64,000 nt of DNA from Kosakonia cowanii JCM 10956 = DSM 18146 (GTDB lineage Bacteria; Pseudomonadota; Gammaproteobacteria; Enterobacterales; Enterobacteriaceae), in contig NZ_CP019445.1 in the NCBI RefSeq assembly GCF_001975225.1, forward strand, positions 806,001 to 870,000. The letters run 5' to 3'. Position numbers and translations under genes: made by a program. Under the pieces are notes generated by a model, which ran no database searches, had not been told where the DNA came from, and was given only the letters and a program-made list of their open reading frames with translations. Below are positions 61,633 through 64,000 of the stretch, one piece after another. Position 1 is the first letter of the stretch. Each line of letters starts with the position of its first letter.

Positions 61633-63039
61633 TTATTCGTCGTCGTATTGTGGCCCGGCATAGTTATCGAAGCGTGACCACTGCCCATTGAATGTCAGAC
61701 GTACCGTGCCGATAGGGCCGTTACGCTGCTTACCAATAATGATTTCAGCGATGCCTTTTAAGTCGCTGTTTTCGTGATAAACCTCATCACGGTAGATAAA
61801 CATGATTAAGTCGGCATCCTGTTCGATAGAGCCCGATTCACGCAGGTCGGAGTTGACCGGGCGCTTATCGGCGCGCTGCTCCAGCGAGCGGTTAAGCTGC
61901 GACAGCGCCACCACCGGCACCTGCAACTCTTTCGCCAGCGCTTTCAGCGAGCGGGAGATCTCGGCAATTTCCAGCGTACGGTTATCCGACAGCGACGGCA
62001 CACGCATCAGCTGGAGGTAGTCGATCATAATCAGGCCAATGCCGCCATGCTCGCGGGCGATACGCCGCGCACGAGAGCGCACTTCCGTCGGCGTCAGGCC
62101 GGAGGAGTCATCGATATAGATATTACGTTTTTCCAGCAGAATGCCCATCGTGCCGGAGATGCGCGCCCAATCCTCATCGTCGAGCTGACCGGTACGGATA
62201 CGGGTCTGATCGACGCGCGACAGCGACGCGAGTGAACGCATCATAATCTGTTCGGAGGGCATCTCGAGACTGAAGATAAGCACCGGTTTATCCTGCAACA
62301 TCGCCGCATTTTCGACGAGGTTCATCGCAAATGTCGTTTTACCCATTGAGGGACGCGCCGCGACAATAATCAGATCCGACGGCTGCAAACCGGCGGTCTT
62401 TTTGTTCAGATCGTCATAGCCGGTGTTCACGCCGGTCACGCCGTCATGAGGCTGCTGGAACAGCAGCTCAATACGCGCCACCGTCGCCTCGAGCACATCG
62501 GCGATGTTCTTCGGCCCTTCATCTTTATTGGCGCGGCTTTCGGCGATTTTAAACACGCGGGACTCGGCCAGATCGAGCAGATCTTCACTGCTGCGGCCCT
62601 GCGGATCGAAACCAGCGTTGGCGATCTCATTCGCTACCGCGATCATCTCGCGCACTACCGCACGTTCACGCACGATATCGGCGTAAGCGCTGATGTTCGC
62701 CGCACTTGGCGTATTTTTTGACAGTTCAGCGAGATAAGCGAAGCCGCCGACAATATCGAGCTGGCCCTGCTGCTCCAGCGATTCGGCGAGGGTAATCAGG
62801 TCGATGGGTTTGCCCATCTCCTGCAGGCGGTGCATTTCCGTAAAGATATGGCGATGCTGGCGAGTATAAAAATCCTCGGAGACCACGCGCTCGGCGACGT
62901 CATCCCAGCGCTCATTATCCAGCATTAAACCGCCCAACACCGACTGCTCCGCTTCGATCGAATGCGGAGGCACTTTCATCCCCTCAAGCTTGTGGTCGCG
63001 GGGCTCAGTCTGTTTGTTGAAGGGTTTATTTCCTGCCAT
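61633..63039 (-). CDS. dnaB: Replicative DNA helicase
   Basis: 468 residues (E. coli 471). N-terminal helical DnaG-interacting domain (HSIEAEQSVLGGLMLDNERWDDV), linker, and a RecA-like domain with Walker A ARPSMGKTT near residue 230, Walker B LIMIDYLQLM, LSQLNRSLEQR and the arginine finger region SIEQDADLIMFIYRDE. Ring helicase of the replication fork. Divergent from qorA with a 61-bp gap between start codons. Confidence 0.98.
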   Translation of the reverse strand: MAGNKPFNKQTEPRDHKLEGMKVPPHSIEAEQSVLGGLMLDNERWDDVAERVVSEDFYTRQHRHIFTEMHRLQEMGKPIDLITLAESLEQQGQLDIVGGFAYLAELSKNTPSAANISAYADIVRERAVVREMIAVANEIANAGFDPQGRSSEDLLDLAESRVFKIAESRANKDEGPKNIADVLEATVARIELLFQQPHDGVTGVNTGYDDLNKKTAGLQPSDLIIVAARPSMGKTTFAMNLVENAAMLQDKPVLIFSLEMPSEQIMMRSLASLSRVDQTRIRTGQLDDEDWARISGTMGILLEKRNIYIDDSSGLTPTEVRSRARRIAREHGGIGLIMIDYLQLMRVPSLSDNRTLEIAEISRSLKALAKELQVPVVALSQLNRSLEQRADKRPVNSDLRESGSIEQDADLIMFIYRDEVYHENSDLKGIAEIIIGKQRNGPIGTVRLTFNGQWSRFDNYAGPQYDDE

Positions 63040-63100
63040 AGTGAATGGAGTTATCCGGGTAATGAATGGGTTGAGAGATTATCACAGATCAGGAGGAAGC

Positions 63101-64000
63101 ATGGCGACAAGAATCGAGTTTCAACAGCACGGCGGCCCTGAAGTCTTAAAGGCTGTGGAGTTTACGCCCGTCGATCCGGCAGAAAATGAGGTGCAGGTCG
63201 AAAACAAAGCCATCGGCATTAACTATATTGACACCTACATCCGCAGCGGCCTCTATCCGCCGCCGGGCTTGCCAAGCGGGCTGGGAACCGAAGCCGCCGG
63301 CGTGGTCAGTAAAGTGGGTTCTGGCGTCACGGATGTGAAAGTTGGCGACCGCGTGGTCTACGCGCAATCGGGGCTGGGGGCATACAGCTCCATGCACAAT
63401 GTGCCTGCCGATAAAGTCGCCGTCCTGCCCAACGCCATCTCCTTTGAACAAGCCGCCGCCTCCTTCCTGAAAGGGCTGACCGTCTTCTATCTGCTGCGCA
63501 AAACCTATGAAGTGAAGCCCAATGAGATGTTCCTGTTTCACGCTGCGGCGGGCGGCGTTGGCCTGATCGCCTGCCAGTGGGCAAAAGCGCTCGGCGCGAA
63601 ACTGATTGGTACCGTTGGCTCGGCGCAAAAAGCGCAGCGCGCTCAGCAGGCAGGTGCCTGGCAGGTGATCAACTACAGCGAAGAGAGCGTGGTTGAGCGA
63701 GTGAAAGAGCTGACCGGCGGTAAAAAAGTGAGCGTGGTGTACGATTCCGTTGGTAAAGACACCTGGGAAACCTCCCTCGATTGCCTGCGCCGCCGCGGTC
63801 TTATGGTCAGCTTCGGCAACTCCTCCGGGCCAGTTACCGGCGTCAATCTGGGCATCCTCAACCAGAAGGGATCGCTCTACGCCACCCGCCCTTCGCTGAA
63901 CGGTTACATCACCACGCGCGAAGAGTTGCAGGAAGCGAGCAATGAGCTCTTCTCGCTGATCGCCAGTGGCGTAATCAAAGTGGAGGTGGCTGAGGGCCAG
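63101..64000 (+). CDS. qorA: Quinone oxidoreductase, partial (3' end outside the window)
   Basis: 300 codons from the ATG at 63101, with AGGAGGAAGC just upstream; the frame is open to the window end (E. coli QorA 327 residues). A zinc-independent MDR superfamily NADPH:quinone reductase: N-terminal MATRIEFQQHGGPEVLKAVEF, catalytic-domain NYIDTYIRSGLYPPP, and the NADPH-binding HAAAGGVGLIACQWAKALGAKLIGT near residue 145. Cytoplasmic. In E. coli it has the same divergent arrangement with dnaB. Confidence 0.96.
   Translation, partial: MATRIEFQQHGGPEVLKAVEFTPVDPAENEVQVENKAIGINYIDTYIRSGLYPPPGLPSGLGTEAAGVVSKVGSGVTDVKVGDRVVYAQSGLGAYSSMHNVPADKVAVLPNAISFEQAAASFLKGLTVFYLLRKTYEVKPNEMFLFHAAAGGVGLIACQWAKALGAKLIGTVGSAQKAQRAQQAGAWQVINYSEESVVERVKELTGGKKVSVVYDSVGKDTWETSLDCLRRRGLMVSFGNSSGPVTGVNLGILNQKGSLYATRPSLNGYITTREELQEASNELFSLIASGVIKVEVAEGQ

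Overview
The window is chromosomal DNA of a member of the Enterobacteriaceae. Proteins such as GlgP, GlgB, Asd, YhgN, FdhF, Acs, SoxR, SSB, UvrA, TyrB, Alr and DnaB are near-identical in length and sequence to the E. coli proteins as I remember them. The accessory content (two uptake and catabolism cassettes, GH18 chitinase, periplasmic chorismate mutase, no nrf operon beside acs) fits the Kosakonia/Enterobacter/Klebsiella side of the family. The species cannot be fixed from the sequence alone.

Layout. (1) 1-3.03 kb: the tail of a sugar ABC binding protein followed by a D-lyxose/D-mannose-type isomerase, a class II aldolase and a PfkB kinase, which together look like a complete import-isomerise-phosphorylate-cleave route for a rare sugar. 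(2) 3.27-14.8 kb: the glycogen operon glgBXCAP, then asd and yhgN. (3) 15.1-18.2 kb: an orphan OmpR-type response regulator divergent from fdhF, which has an in-frame selenocysteine UGA, a SECIS element and a sigma-54 promoter. In E. coli glg-asd-yhgN and fdhF lie far apart, so the REP array at 14.86-15.08 kb marks a rearrangement junction relative to E. coli. (4) 18.5-24.6 kb: an accessory uronate-oligosaccharide cassette (GH105 hydrolase, an unrecognised 831-residue protein, a hexuronate-type MFS permease, a LacI-type regulator). (5) 24.7-40.5 kb: the conserved block gltP, acs-yjcH-actP, a Gfo/Idh oxidoreductase, yjcE, ghxP, a GST, sRNA SraL, soxR/soxS, pdeC, yjcB. (6) 40.5-52.2 kb: an accessory insertion between yjcB and ssb. 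It holds a four-gene ABC importer divergent from a metallo-beta-lactamase-fold hydrolase, a LacI-type regulator and an inositol-monophosphatase-family enzyme, then a SulP transporter with a probable N-terminal frameshift, a HEAT-like small protein, a chitinase, a 42-codon membrane peptide and a secreted chorismate mutase. (7) 52.2-64 kb: ssb, uvrA, yjbR, yjbQ, aphA, tyrB, an inserted pnuC plus NadR-like salvage pair, alr, dnaB and the start of qorA.

How the genes work together. glgB/X/C/A/P make and degrade glycogen; acs-yjcH-actP take up and activate acetate; SoxR senses redox stress and activates soxS from a classical 19-bp-spacer promoter; pnuC and the NadR-like enzyme import and convert nicotinamide riboside; ssb and uvrA share an SOS-controlled intergenic region. 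The most promising undescribed system is the ABC/MBL/IMPase cluster around 44.5 kb, with a perfect 18-bp palindrome in its divergent promoter region; I infer uptake and stepwise hydrolysis of a phosphodiester-type compound. The uronate cassette with its unknown 831-residue protein is second.

Intercistronic REP/BIME repeats are frequent. One of them has taken part in a recent 200-bp-period tandem duplication that copied the 3' end of the Gfo/Idh gene.
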